Both the position numbers and the translations under genes were made by a program. DNA of 64,000 nucleotides, from positions 2,728,001 through 2,792,000 of the forward strand of contig CP104100.1 in assembly GCA_025163595.1 (NCBI GenBank), in the 5' to 3' direction. Under the pieces are notes generated by a model. It was not told where the DNA came from, ran no database searches, and was given only the letters and a program-made list of their open reading frames with translations. The DNA comes from Phaeobacter sp. G2. Lineage in GTDB: Bacteria > Pseudomonadota > Alphaproteobacteria > Rhodobacterales > Rhodobacteraceae. Below are positions 44,051 through 53,286 of this stretch, piece by piece. Numbering within the stretch: the stretch's first letter is position 1; every line of letters begins with the position of its first letter.

Positions 44051-45683
44051 GCAGCGCCACAAAATCAGACAAAAGGCGGCCCTTTCGGCATTCCTTATCA
44101 GCACTTTTTGTGGCGGCCCTGCAATGACGCAGGCCCCACTGACGGTGATTGATTGGCTCGGCCAGCCCGACAGCGCGGCGCCGCTTCCAAGCACGGTCTT
44201 GCTGGAGCCCCCGGTCACCGGCAGTGCGGCCCGGCCCGCGATCACCGTAACGCCGCTTCAGGCGCTGTTGCCCTCTATTGGACTGGTGGCGCCCTCTGCC
44301 ACTGGCCTGCCGATTGATCTGTGGCACGGCAGTGATCCCAGCGATATTGCTGCGCTCATCCGCACCGTTTCCGTGCAGGGCAACCCGGCGATGCAGTCGC
44401 TATTGTTTACCCTGCTGCTTTCTGAAAGCCGCCCGCTAAAGCCTCAGGGCGATGTCATATTGCTGGCGCGCCTGGATCGGCTGATCTCGCTGGGCGCCTC
44501 TGATCCGGCGCAGGCACTGGTGGAACAGGCAGGCCCGTCCGCCACGACAGCGCGGTTTCGGCGTTGGTTCTTCACCACCCTTCTCAGCGGCGACGAGGAC
44601 CGGGCCTGCGCCGCTCTGGTTGCAGCCCCGTTTCTGGCGCCGGATTACCGAACCAGCATTTTTTGCGCGGCCCGTCGCAGCGATTGGCCAACCGCAGCTT
44701 TGATGTTTGAATCGGCTCACGCGCTTGAGCTGTTGCCAAAGGCGCAGCTGGATCTGCTTGACCGGTTCCTGAACCCCGATGTTTTTGATCTTGCCCCGCC
44801 CCTGCCTTTGCCCGACAACCCCGACCCTTTGACCTTCCGGCTCTATGAGGCGATCGGAGAACGGCTCCCGACTGCGCCACTGCCACGGGCCTTTTCGGCG
44901 GCAGATTTGCGGGATGTGGCTGGCTGGAAAGCCCAGCTGGAAGCCGCGGAGCGGCTGACCCGTGCCGGGGCTTTGAACCCCAATCAGCTATTGGGTCTCT
45001 ATACCGATCGCACCCCGGCAGCCTCTGGTGGGATTTGGGACCGGGTCGCGGCCCTGCAACGCTTTGAGGCAGCGCTCAACAGCGCCAACAGCGCCGAGGT
45101 GGCCAATGCGCTGCCTGCCGTCTGGCAGGCCATGCAACAGGCAGGGCTTGAAGTTGGATTTGCCGATCTGTTTTCCACCCAGTTGGCGCGTTTCAACCTT
45201 AGTGGCGAAGCGGCGAAACTGTCCTGGCGCATTCGCCTTTTGGCACCCACCTATGAAATCGCCTCCCATAGCCCGCCCGATGACAGCCTGGAAAACAGCT
45301 TTCTCGCAGCGCTGGCACAGGGGACACCGGGGCAGCCCGGATCCGACCTCAGCGCCCCAGCTGATCCAGCGGGGGAGCCATCGCAGCAGCCGCAAGCAGA
45401 AAGCGCGCAGCCCGCAGCCGCAGCGCGCAGTGGTCACACCCCGCTGATGCTGTCGATCATGAAAGGTTTTGACGATGACGCAGAGGTCCCCGTCAAAATC
45501 CGCAGACTGTTGGACAATGGTCAATTGGGCGAGGCCATTTTGCGCACAATGGATCTCTTTGCCCGCGGTGCCCAAGGCAATCTTGGCGATCTCAGCAAAT
45601 CCCTGGCGGCGCTGCGCGCTGTTGGGCTGGAGGACACCGCAAGGCGGGCAACCCTGCAGCTGATGCTGCTGGAACGCGGTTGA
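44040..45683 (+). CDS. Conserved envelope-type protein of unknown function
   Basis: 547 aa. The N-terminus (residues ~10-30, AALSAFLISTFCGGPAMTQA) looks like a signal peptide. The rest is helical, Leu/Ala-rich, with TPR-like or solenoid character (AALIRTVSVQGNPAMQSLLF; LLDRFLNPDVFDL). A low-complexity Pro/Gln/Ala linker (about 440-475) precedes a final helical domain. There is no catalytic motif. It overlaps the 49-aa gene and its stop abuts xerD (TGAATG), so the three appear to be one transcript. Confidence 0.8.
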   Translation: MQNRQRHKIRQKAALSAFLISTFCGGPAMTQAPLTVIDWLGQPDSAAPLPSTVLLEPPVTGSAARPAITVTPLQALLPSIGLVAPSATGLPIDLWHGSDPSDIAALIRTVSVQGNPAMQSLLFTLLLSESRPLKPQGDVILLARLDRLISLGASDPAQALVEQAGPSATTARFRRWFFTTLLSGDEDRACAALVAAPFLAPDYRTSIFCAARRSDWPTAALMFESAHALELLPKAQLDLLDRFLNPDVFDLAPPLPLPDNPDPLTFRLYEAIGERLPTAPLPRAFSAADLRDVAGWKAQLEAAERLTRAGALNPNQLLGLYTDRTPAASGGIWDRVAALQRFEAALNSANSAEVANALPAVWQAMQQAGLEVGFADLFSTQLARFNLSGEAAKLSWRIRLLAPTYEIASHSPPDDSLENSFLAALAQGTPGQPGSDLSAPADPAGEPSQQPQAESAQPAAAARSGHTPLMLSIMKGFDDDAEVPVKIRRLLDNGQLGEAILRTMDLFARGAQGNLGDLSKSLAALRAVGLEDTARRATLQLMLLERG

Positions 45684-46670
45684 ATGGCCGCGCCGCGCGA
45701 TGATCTGCAGTGGATTTCCACCTTTCTCGAGGCCCAGGCGGCTGAGGCCGGGGCCGCGCGCAACACGCTGCTGGCCTATGGCCGGGATCTGAAGGATGCA
45801 GCCGGTTGGCTGGCCCACCGTGACAACAGTTTTGCGCAGGCTGCACGGGATGACATCGAGGCCTATCTTATCGCCTGCGACGCAGAGGGGCTGTCCCGCG
45901 CCACCCGTGCGCGGCGGTTGTCGGCCATTCGTCAGCTTTACCATTTTGCCTTTGAGGAAGGCTGGCGTACCGACAACCCCGCCATTCAGATCAAGGGACC
46001 GGGCCGCGCCAAAAAGCTGCCCCAAACGCTGGAGGTGATCGAGGTTGACCGCCTGCTGGAGGCCGCCCGCCAGACTGGTCGCAAACCGGAGGACCGGCTG
46101 CGCAACACCTGCCTGATGGAGCTGCTCTATGCCACTGGCATGCGGGTAAGCGAGCTGGTGTCGCTGCCTGTGGCCTCCGCCCGTGGGGATCCCAATATGC
46201 TGCTGGTGCTGGGCAAGGGTGGCAAAGAGCGCATGGTGCCGCTGTCTCCGCCCGCCCGAGAGGCACTGCGGGTCTGGCTGCAAATCCGCGATGAGGGCGA
46301 GGAAAAAGCCCAAGCCACGGGAGCGCCGGGATCAAAATTCCTGTTCCCGTCGCGCGGCAAAGAGGGTCATCTGACCCGCCACTGGTTTTATCTGCTGATC
46401 AAGGACCTGGCGGTGACCGGTGGCATTGATCCGCAGAAGGTGACGCCCCATACGCTCCGCCATGCCTTTGCCACCCATCTATTGGCCAATGGCGCCGACC
46501 TGCGCGCCATTCAGGCGTTGCTGGGCCACGCGGATATCGCCACGACAGAGATCTACACCCATGTGCTGGATGCCCGGCTTAGCGAGTTGGTTCTGCAACA
46601 CCACCCGCTGTCCCGCCCTGGCGAGGCCAGCCAAAGCCCAACCAGGGGTAAAGCGCTCAAAGATGACTAG
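45684..46670 (+). CDS. xerD: Tyrosine recombinase XerD
   Basis: 328 aa. The N-terminal SAM-like core-binding domain (about 8-95) is followed by the catalytic domain. Active-site residues are Arg in ATGMRVSELVSL, His-Arg in HTLRHAFATHLL, His in LLGHADIATTEIYTHV and Tyr in the same motif. With XerC it resolves chromosome dimers at dif beside FtsK. The isolated housekeeping context, not a mobile element, supports XerD over an integrase. Confidence 0.93.
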   Translation: MAAPRDDLQWISTFLEAQAAEAGAARNTLLAYGRDLKDAAGWLAHRDNSFAQAARDDIEAYLIACDAEGLSRATRARRLSAIRQLYHFAFEEGWRTDNPAIQIKGPGRAKKLPQTLEVIEVDRLLEAARQTGRKPEDRLRNTCLMELLYATGMRVSELVSLPVASARGDPNMLLVLGKGGKERMVPLSPPAREALRVWLQIRDEGEEKAQATGAPGSKFLFPSRGKEGHLTRHWFYLLIKDLAVTGGIDPQKVTPHTLRHAFATHLLANGADLRAIQALLGHADIATTEIYTHVLDARLSELVLQHHPLSRPGEASQSPTRGKALKDD

Positions 46671-46805
46671 GACAGCGCCAGTCGCTGCGCAGATCCCAGC
46701 CCCCTTGGTTGCTTTCTGACCGGACTTTCCCGGCGCAACGGGACTTGTCTGGCGCGCCATCGCACCCCATAACCTGTAGAAACACAAACTGAACTTGGAC
46801 CCATC

Positions 46806-48116
46806 ATGGACACTGCTCAAACTGTTCTGGACAGCGCCTTCTGGATCTCCGCAGGGGCAATTGCGCTGCTGTTGGTGCTCTCAGCCTTCTTCTCCGGCTC
46901 GGAAACCGCGCTGACCGCGGCCTCCCGCGGCAAGCTGCGCACCCAGGCAGACAAAGGATCCCGCGGCGCGCAGCGCGCGCTTGACGTCACCGAAGACAAC
47001 GAGCGGCTGATCGGTTCGGTCTTGCTGGGCAATAACCTGGTGAACATCCTGGCCACCTCATTGGCCACCGCGCTTTTGACCCGCACCTTTGGGGAAAGCG
47101 GCGTTGCCTTTGCCACCCTGGTCATGACCCTGCTGGTGCTGATCTTTGCCGAAGTTCTGCCCAAGACCTATGCCATCTCTAATGCGGAAAAAGCCGCCTC
47201 TGCCGTGGCGCCGATCATTGGCGTGTTGGTGACCATCCTCGCCCCGATCGTGGCCGCCGTGCGGTTTTTGGTACGCGGGATTTTGCGCCTCTTTGGGGTA
47301 CAGATCGACCCGGACAGCCAGATCATGGCAATGCGGGAAGAAATTGCCGGCGCCCTGCATCTGGGCCATTCCGAAGGCGTGGTGGAAAAAGAAGACCGCG
47401 ACCGCATTTTGGGCGCGCTGGATCTGTCAGACCGGTTTGTCGAAGAAATCATGCTGCATCGCTCGCATATCCAGATGATCGATGCCGCAGCAGAACCGGC
47501 GGATATTCTGGAGCAATGTCTGACCTCCCCCCATACCCGGTTGCCCGTCTTTAAGGATGAGCCGGAAAACATCATCGGCATTGTCCATGCCAAGGATCTG
47601 CTGCGCGAGATGTATGCCCAGATCGGCGGCCCCGAGGGCGATGCCAGTGCGCTGCGCAAATTTGAGATCACCACGGTGGCCAAGCCCCCGTATTTTGTCC
47701 CTGAAACCACCACATTGGACGACCAGATGCGGCAGTTCCTGCGGATGCGGAGCCATTTTGCCCTGGTGGTGGATGAATATGGCGCCCTGCAAGGGCTGAT
47801 CACTCTGGAAGACATCCTGGAGGAAATTGTCGGCGAAATCACCGATGAGTTTGACCCGGCAGAACAGTCCTTGGTAAAAAAGGACAGCGATGGCAACTAC
47901 ACCGTCGAAGGCGCCACCACCATTCGAGACCTGAACAGGGCGATGGATTGGAACCTGCCGGATGAAGAGGCCAATACCATCGCCGGGCTGGTCATCCATG
48001 AGGCCCAGATGATCCCGACCACCGGTCAGGTGTTCTCCTTTCACGGCTTCCGCTTTGAGGTCACCGGACGCGAGGGCAACCGGATCACTGCATTTAAGGT
48101 GCGTCCTCTGTCATGA
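46806..48116 (+). CDS. CNNM-domain/CBS transporter-like protein (HlyC/CorC family)
   Basis: 436 aa. The CNNM membrane domain (about 1-180, FFSGSETALTAASRGKLRTQADKG) has four hydrophobic segments. The paired CBS domains (about 205-330, RSHIQMIDAAAEPADILEQCL; DEYGALQGLITLEDILEEIVG) and the CorC_HlyC domain (about 345-430) follow. The family is linked with magnesium or cobalt efflux and resistance. Its stop overlaps the next gene as ATGA. Confidence 0.92.
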   Translation: MDTAQTVLDSAFWISAGAIALLLVLSAFFSGSETALTAASRGKLRTQADKGSRGAQRALDVTEDNERLIGSVLLGNNLVNILATSLATALLTRTFGESGVAFATLVMTLLVLIFAEVLPKTYAISNAEKAASAVAPIIGVLVTILAPIVAAVRFLVRGILRLFGVQIDPDSQIMAMREEIAGALHLGHSEGVVEKEDRDRILGALDLSDRFVEEIMLHRSHIQMIDAAAEPADILEQCLTSPHTRLPVFKDEPENIIGIVHAKDLLREMYAQIGGPEGDASALRKFEITTVAKPPYFVPETTTLDDQMRQFLRMRSHFALVVDEYGALQGLITLEDILEEIVGEITDEFDPAEQSLVKKDSDGNYTVEGATTIRDLNRAMDWNLPDEEANTIAGLVIHEAQMIPTTGQVFSFHGFRFEVTGREGNRITAFKVRPLS

Positions 48117-49735
48117 ACCGGGCCTATGCATGGTTTGATCAGATTGTTCTGGACCTGCTGCGTCAGCTCCGCTGGAGCTTCCTGCCGCCGCTGCTGATCT
48201 ACTTTGCCTATGGTGTTCAGGGCATTACCTCGGTTGTGGCGACATTTTTTGTCAAGGAATACCTGGATCTTGAGGCAGCCTTTTTGGCCGGTCTCGCCTT
48301 TTGGGTGGGCCTGCCCTGGGCGCTGAAGATGCCGCTGGGGCATCTGGTGGATCTGATCTGGCGCTGGAAATACCTGTTGATCCTGCTTGGTGCCACGCTG
48401 ATGGCCAGCAGCTATGGTATCATCGCCAGTCTGTTGATCGCGCCTGATGCCATGGGGCAGATCATGCCCGCCAACAGCTGGTACGTGGCGGCGGCGTTGC
48501 TCGCCCCCTGTGGGTTTGTGCTGCAGGATGTGGTGGCCGATGCCATGTCTGTGGAGGCCATCCCGCACCGCAAACTCGACGGAAGCGCCTTCACCGAGGC
48601 CGAGAACCGGGTCATGCATACCACCATGCAGACCCTGGGACGGATCACCCTGATTGGTGGTTTCAGCGCTGCGGCGGCGATGAATGTCTGGCTGTTTGAC
48701 GGCGCCGATGCCCTGAACCAGGCGGAGAAGGGCGCGCTTTATTCCCAGGTCTATTTGCTGGCCCTGATGGTGCCGCTGTTGTCGCTGACCGGCATTGCCG
48801 TGGCGCTGTTTCAGCGCAGGCATCTGGGCGCCAAGCTGCGCAAACTCGGCCTCGGCGCTGCCGAGATCCAGAACCGCCTGACGCTGCCGCGGGATCCGGT
48901 CTCAGTCAACTGGTGGTATTTTATCGGTGGTGGCGCCTTTGTGGCGCTGTCGCTCAGCGTGGGGCTCAGTGATGTCGCGCAGGCGCAGGAGCTGGTCTTT
49001 GGTGGCTCGATGCTTATCGTGCTGTTGCTGATGCGCCAGTTGATCAAGGCGCTGACACCGCAACAGGCGCGTGCCTTGGTTGGCACCGCCATCATTATCT
49101 TTGTCTACCGCGCCACGCCCCTGAATGGCGCGGCAGCCACCTGGTTCGAAATCGACGCGCTTGGCTTTGACCAACAGTTCCTTTCGGTTCTGTCGCTGAT
49201 TTCCTCCCTGCTGACGCTGTTTGGCATGATCCTGCTGCGCCCCTTGATCGCCAATAACACCATCGCCTGGATCATCACCTTCCTGGCCCTGACCGAAGCC
49301 CTGCTCAGCCTGCCCAATATCGGGCTCTACTACGGCATCCACAACTGGACAGCCCCGCTCACGGGCGGGTTGGTGGATGCGCGCTTTATCGCCTTGGTGG
49401 ATACGGCGGCGGAATCGCCGCTGGGGCAAATCGCCATGATCCCGATGTTGGCCTGGATTGCCCGCAACGCCCCCAGTAATCTCAAAGCGACCTTTTTTGC
49501 GGTGATGGCCTCCTTCACAAATCTGGCGCTCTCAGCCTCCAGCCTGGGCACCAAGTACCTCAACCAGGTGTTTGTGGTCACCCGCGAAGTCAGCTCTGCT
49601 GAGGGTCAGATCATCACCCCTGCGGATTACAGTAGCCTTGGCGCACTGCTGATCACCGTGGCGCTATTGAAACTGGCAATCCCATTGCTCGCGATCCTGC
49701 TGGTACAGCTCAGCCCGCTGCGTAGCACCGACTAG
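48113..49735 (+). CDS. Folate-biopterin (BT1)-type MFS transporter
   Basis: 540 aa with about 12 membrane helices. The segments YFAYGVQGITSVVATFFVKEYL and PLTGGLVDARFIALVD recall the BT1/folate-biopterin transporter group, often large and with long loops. ATGA overlap with the CNNM gene shows co-translation. The substrate cannot be read from sequence; folate, pterin or another anion are possible. The assignment is to family level only. Confidence 0.75.
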   Translation: MNRAYAWFDQIVLDLLRQLRWSFLPPLLIYFAYGVQGITSVVATFFVKEYLDLEAAFLAGLAFWVGLPWALKMPLGHLVDLIWRWKYLLILLGATLMASSYGIIASLLIAPDAMGQIMPANSWYVAAALLAPCGFVLQDVVADAMSVEAIPHRKLDGSAFTEAENRVMHTTMQTLGRITLIGGFSAAAAMNVWLFDGADALNQAEKGALYSQVYLLALMVPLLSLTGIAVALFQRRHLGAKLRKLGLGAAEIQNRLTLPRDPVSVNWWYFIGGGAFVALSLSVGLSDVAQAQELVFGGSMLIVLLLMRQLIKALTPQQARALVGTAIIIFVYRATPLNGAAATWFEIDALGFDQQFLSVLSLISSLLTLFGMILLRPLIANNTIAWIITFLALTEALLSLPNIGLYYGIHNWTAPLTGGLVDARFIALVDTAAESPLGQIAMIPMLAWIARNAPSNLKATFFAVMASFTNLALSASSLGTKYLNQVFVVTREVSSAEGQIITPADYSSLGALLITVALLKLAIPLLAILLVQLSPLRSTD

Positions 49736-49880
49736 CCCCCCAAAAGGCAGCAATACCTGGGCAAAACCACGCTGCCTGTGTCACCTATTGGCTGGGAGCG
49801 ACGGGTTTTGTCGCTTTTTTACTGGACTACTGTTCACTTCTGTCCAGAATAAGGAAAAGCCTCATTCAGGGAGAAGCCTC

Positions 49881-52298
49881 ATGAAAACCACCACCCGCGT
49901 GGCCGTGATCGGCGGCGGTGTCGTCGGCTGTTCGGTCCTCTACCACCTGACCAAACTCGGCTGGTCTGATGTAATGCTGCTGGAGCGGTCCGAGCTCACC
50001 TCAGGCTCCACCTGGCATGCTGCAGGCGGTTTTCATACCCTCAACGGCGACACCAATATGGCGGCCCTGCAGGGCTATACGATCAATCTCTACCGCGAGC
50101 TGGAAGAGATCACCGGGATGTCCTGTGGGCTGCATCACGTCGGCGGTGTCACCTTGGCGGACAGCCAGGACCGCTTTGACATGATGAAGGCCGAACGGGC
50201 CAAACATCGCGTCATGGGGCTGGAGACCGAAATCGTTAGCCCTGAAGAGATCGCCAAGATCGCCCCGGCCACCAATACAGCGGGTCTGGTGGGCGGGCTG
50301 TATGATCCGCTGGATGGTCATCTGGATCCCTCCGGCACCACCCATGCCTATGCCAAAGCGGCCCGTATGGGCGGCGCCGACATTGAAACCCATTGCAAGG
50401 TGATCGAGACCAACCAGCGCTCCGATGGCAGCTGGGATGTGGTGACGGACAAGGGCACCATCCACGCCGAACATATCGTCAATGCCGGCGGGCTCTGGGC
50501 ACGGGAAGTGGGCGCCATGGCCGGGATCTACTTCCCGCTGCACCCGATGGAGCACCAGTATATCGTCACCGACGAGGTCCCACTGATTGCCGAAATCATC
50601 GACGCGGGCGGCGAACACCCCCATGTCATGGATCCCGCTGGCGAAAGCTACCTGCGCCAGGAGGGCCGTGGGTTGTGCATCGGATTTTATGAACAGCCCT
50701 GCAAACCCTGGGCGGTCAATGGCACCCCGTGGGATTTCGGTCACGAGCTGCTGGGCGACGACTTTGACAAGATCGAAGATTCCATTGATTTTGCTTACAA
50801 ACGCTTCCCCGCGCTGCAAGCCGCCGGGGTGAAATCCGTGATCCACGGCCCCTTCACCTTTGCCCCCGATGGCAACCCGCTGGTGGGGCCTGTACCGGGC
50901 GTGCGCAACTACTGGTCCGCCTGCGGTGTCATGGCAGGCTTTAGCCAGGGCGGCGGCGTTGGCTTGATGCTGGCGCAGTGGATGATCGAAGGCGAGCCAG
51001 AGCGCGACACCATGGCGCTGGACTGCGCCCGTTTTGGTGACTGGATCACCCCCGGCTATACCCTGCCCAAGGTCATCGAGAACTATCAAAAACGGTTCTC
51101 CATCTCCTACCCCAACGAAGAACTGCCCGCCGCGCGCCCCTTCCGCACCACGCCAATGTATGATGTCTTTGACACCATGGGCGCGGTCTGGGGCCAGCAA
51201 TACGGCCTGGAAGTCCCCAACTATTTTGCCACGGCGGATGAGCCCCGCTTTGAAACCCCATCCTTCCGGCGCTCTAACGCCTTTGACGCCACCGCCCGCG
51301 AGGTCAAAGCGGTGCGTGGCACTGTGGGCATCAACGAGGTGCATAACTTTGGCAAGTACCGGATCACCGGAACGGGCGCACGCGCCTGGCTGGAACACAT
51401 CATGGCCGGCCGGATCCCCCAGCCAGGCCGGATCAGTCTCTCCCCGATGCTGTCGCCCAAGGGGCGTTTGATTGGCGATTTCACCATCTCCTGTCTCGGC
51501 GAAACAGACTATCAGCTCACCGCCTCCTATGGGGCGCAGGCCTATCATATGCGCTGGTTCCTCAAACATCAGGCGCCGGATGTGGCAATCGAAAACATCT
51601 CCGACAGGCTGAATGGCTTCCAGATTGCCGGTCCCAAGGCGGCACAGGTGCTGCAGGCCTGCACCCTGCAGGATGTTGCGCAGATGCGCTTCATGGATGT
51701 GGCCCGCATGACGGTTGGCATGGTAGACTGTCTGGTGCAGCGGGTCAGCTACACCGGCGATCTCGGCTATGAGATCTACTGCGATCTCCCCAGCCAGCGC
51801 GCCCTGTGGCAGGCGCTGTGGCAGGCAGGCCAACCCCATGACATGATGCCCTTTGGCATGCGCGCAATGATGTCCCTGCGGCTGGATAAGTTTTTTGGCT
51901 CCTGGATGCGGGAGTATTCCCCCGATTACACCGCAGCAGAAACCGGATTGGACCGCTTTATCTCCTTCAAAAAACCCGGTGACTTCATCGGCCGCGCCGC
52001 AGCCGAAGCAGAGCGCACCCAGGGGCCGCAGCGCAAACTCTGCGCCTTTGAGGTGGACGCAACAGATGCAGATATCAACGCCTACGAACCGATTTCGATC
52101 AAAGGAGAGGTCGTCGGGTTTTGCACCTCAGGCGGCTTTTCCCATCACGGCCAGAAATCCATCGCCCTGGGCTTTGTCCCCACACCAATGGCCCAGCCCG
52201 GACTGGAGGTTGAGATCGAAATCCTTGGCAACATGCATCAGGCCCGGCTGATCACCGAACCGCTGTTTGACGCCGATGGCGCCCGCATGCGCGGCTAA
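49881..52298 (+). CDS. FAD-dependent oxidoreductase/aminomethyltransferase (dimethylglycine or sarcosine dehydrogenase type)
   Basis: 805 aa from ATG 49881 (MKTTTRVAVIGGGVVGCSV), with GGGAGAAG upstream; the frame from 49788 adds unrelated residues. The N-terminal DAO domain has the FAD motif GGGVVGCSVLYHL and SGSTWHAAGG, where the His may bind FAD covalently as in DMGDH. The FAO_M linker and GcvT folate-binding domain (about 430-805) follow. The family demethylates N-methyl glycine derivatives and passes C1 units to tetrahydrofolate. Roseobacters have many paralogues, so the substrate is open. Confidence 0.9.
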   Translation: MKTTTRVAVIGGGVVGCSVLYHLTKLGWSDVMLLERSELTSGSTWHAAGGFHTLNGDTNMAALQGYTINLYRELEEITGMSCGLHHVGGVTLADSQDRFDMMKAERAKHRVMGLETEIVSPEEIAKIAPATNTAGLVGGLYDPLDGHLDPSGTTHAYAKAARMGGADIETHCKVIETNQRSDGSWDVVTDKGTIHAEHIVNAGGLWAREVGAMAGIYFPLHPMEHQYIVTDEVPLIAEIIDAGGEHPHVMDPAGESYLRQEGRGLCIGFYEQPCKPWAVNGTPWDFGHELLGDDFDKIEDSIDFAYKRFPALQAAGVKSVIHGPFTFAPDGNPLVGPVPGVRNYWSACGVMAGFSQGGGVGLMLAQWMIEGEPERDTMALDCARFGDWITPGYTLPKVIENYQKRFSISYPNEELPAARPFRTTPMYDVFDTMGAVWGQQYGLEVPNYFATADEPRFETPSFRRSNAFDATAREVKAVRGTVGINEVHNFGKYRITGTGARAWLEHIMAGRIPQPGRISLSPMLSPKGRLIGDFTISCLGETDYQLTASYGAQAYHMRWFLKHQAPDVAIENISDRLNGFQIAGPKAAQVLQACTLQDVAQMRFMDVARMTVGMVDCLVQRVSYTGDLGYEIYCDLPSQRALWQALWQAGQPHDMMPFGMRAMMSLRLDKFFGSWMREYSPDYTAAETGLDRFISFKKPGDFIGRAAAEAERTQGPQRKLCAFEVDATDADINAYEPISIKGEVVGFCTSGGFSHHGQKSIALGFVPTPMAQPGLEVEIEILGNMHQARLITEPLFDADGARMRG

Positions 52299-52418
52299 GC
52301 CCCCAAGCTCTGCCAAAAACCACCCCGCCAAGGCTGCTATGGCCTTGGCACCTGCCGCCTTCCCCTTCTGCGCCCCCCTTTGTTTCGCGGGTTTATTGCT
52401 TTCATCTTTCCCCAAATA

Positions 52419-52431
52419 CCTCCGCCGGAGG
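52419..52431. repeat. CCTCCGCCGGAGG palindrome in the 3' gap
   Basis: A 13-base palindrome in the 228-base gap after the oxidoreductase gene. Similar CTCCGCCGGAG words recur between genes in this order, as I recall, but no second copy was seen in this window. An 8-bp hairpin (GCCAAGGC / GCCTTGGC, 52327-52349) in the same gap may end the upstream transcript. Confidence 0.4.
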
Positions 52432-52496
52432 CATCCTGCCTCTCGCGCTCTCGACACCTAAGCCTGTTGGGGCGTAGGTTTGCAAAACATAGACTT

Positions 52497-52524
52497 TCAT
52501 AAACACAGGATCATAAACACAGGA
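52497..52524. repeat. 14-bp tandem repeat at the start of the MobA-like gene
   Basis: TCATAAACACAGGA is repeated exactly at 52497 and 52511, just before ATG 52527. Each copy holds an AGGA ribosome site, one 2 bases from the ATG and the other 16 bases away. Neither spacing is ideal. Confidence 0.7.
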
Positions 52525-52526
52525 TC

Positions 52527-53108
52527 ATGAGCAAAATTGCCATCCTCCTTCTCGCAGCCGGCGCTTCCGCGCGAATGCAGGGGCGTGATAAGCTGATGGA
52601 AGACATTGAGGGAGCGCCGCTGCTGTCACTGATCTGCAGCCGTGCAACGCAAACCGAGCTGCCCTGCTATGTGACCTTGCCCAGCCCGACGCATCCGCGC
52701 AGCTCTGCCACCGGCGGCGCCCAGGTGATCCCGGTCCCAAATGCGGCTGAAGGCATGGCCGCCTCGATCCGCACCGGGATTGCCGCCCTGCCGCCGACCA
52801 TCGACGCCGTGATGATCCTGCCCTGCGACATGCCAGAACTGCAAACCCAGGATTTGTTAGATCTGGCCGCCCAGTTCCAAGGTCCTGACGGCCCGGTGCT
52901 GCGCGCCACCGCCAGTGACGGTACCCCGGGCCACCCGGTGCTGTTTCCCCGGCGCTGTTTTCAGGCGCTCAGTAAGATCAGCGGCGACCAGGGCGCTCGT
53001 GCTGTGCTGCAGGGCCAAAAGCTGCAGCTGGTCGCCCTGCCCGGCCAACGCGCAGTCACGGATCTGGACACTCCAGAGGCCTGGGCGCGTTGGCGCGCCG
53101 CACGATAG
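52527..53108 (+). CDS. MobA-like NTP transferase (molybdenum cofactor cytidylyltransferase type)
   Basis: 193 aa. The GT-A-type nucleotidyltransferase begins ILLLAAGASARMQGRDKLMEDIEG, with the NTP loop and the Lys typical of MocA/MobA. Other motifs are VMILPCDMPELQT (metal-binding Asp) and DGTPGHPVLFPRRCF. The PGHP motif favours the MocA/NboR group over MobA. It may make molybdopterin cytosine dinucleotide for a molybdoenzyme, none of which is encoded nearby. Confidence 0.85.
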   Translation: MSKIAILLLAAGASARMQGRDKLMEDIEGAPLLSLICSRATQTELPCYVTLPSPTHPRSSATGGAQVIPVPNAAEGMAASIRTGIAALPPTIDAVMILPCDMPELQTQDLLDLAAQFQGPDGPVLRATASDGTPGHPVLFPRRCFQALSKISGDQGARAVLQGQKLQLVALPGQRAVTDLDTPEAWARWRAAR

Positions 53109-53176
53109 GTTTTGCCACAGCGTCTGGCATCCCCCCAAACAAACCTGGACCTCAACGATGGGCCGTCAAACAAAAA

Positions 53177-53203
53177 CGGGCGGAACCCTGCGGTCCCGCC
53201 CGT
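53177..53203 (-). terminator. Terminator of the Hint/RTX gene
   Basis: CGGGCGGGACC / GGTTCCGCCCG stem (one mismatch) with a 4-base loop, followed by TTTTTG on the minus strand, 84 bases past the stop. It may also serve the converging MobA-like gene. Confidence 0.75.
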
Positions 53204-53286
53204 ATTCTTGTCTCGCCCTGCGCGCCGCAAATCACCACCACGGATCACCGCCAGAAATCACCACTGGCACCAAGGAACGTTTAAAA

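Noticed and set aside
44988..46313. 441-aa minus-strand frame across the unknown gene and xerD
   Set aside because: It spans two sense genes and has antisense-type composition.
50001..51839. 612-aa open frame opposite the DMGDH-like gene
   Set aside because: It lies fully within a clear FAD oxidoreductase gene; no independent signals.
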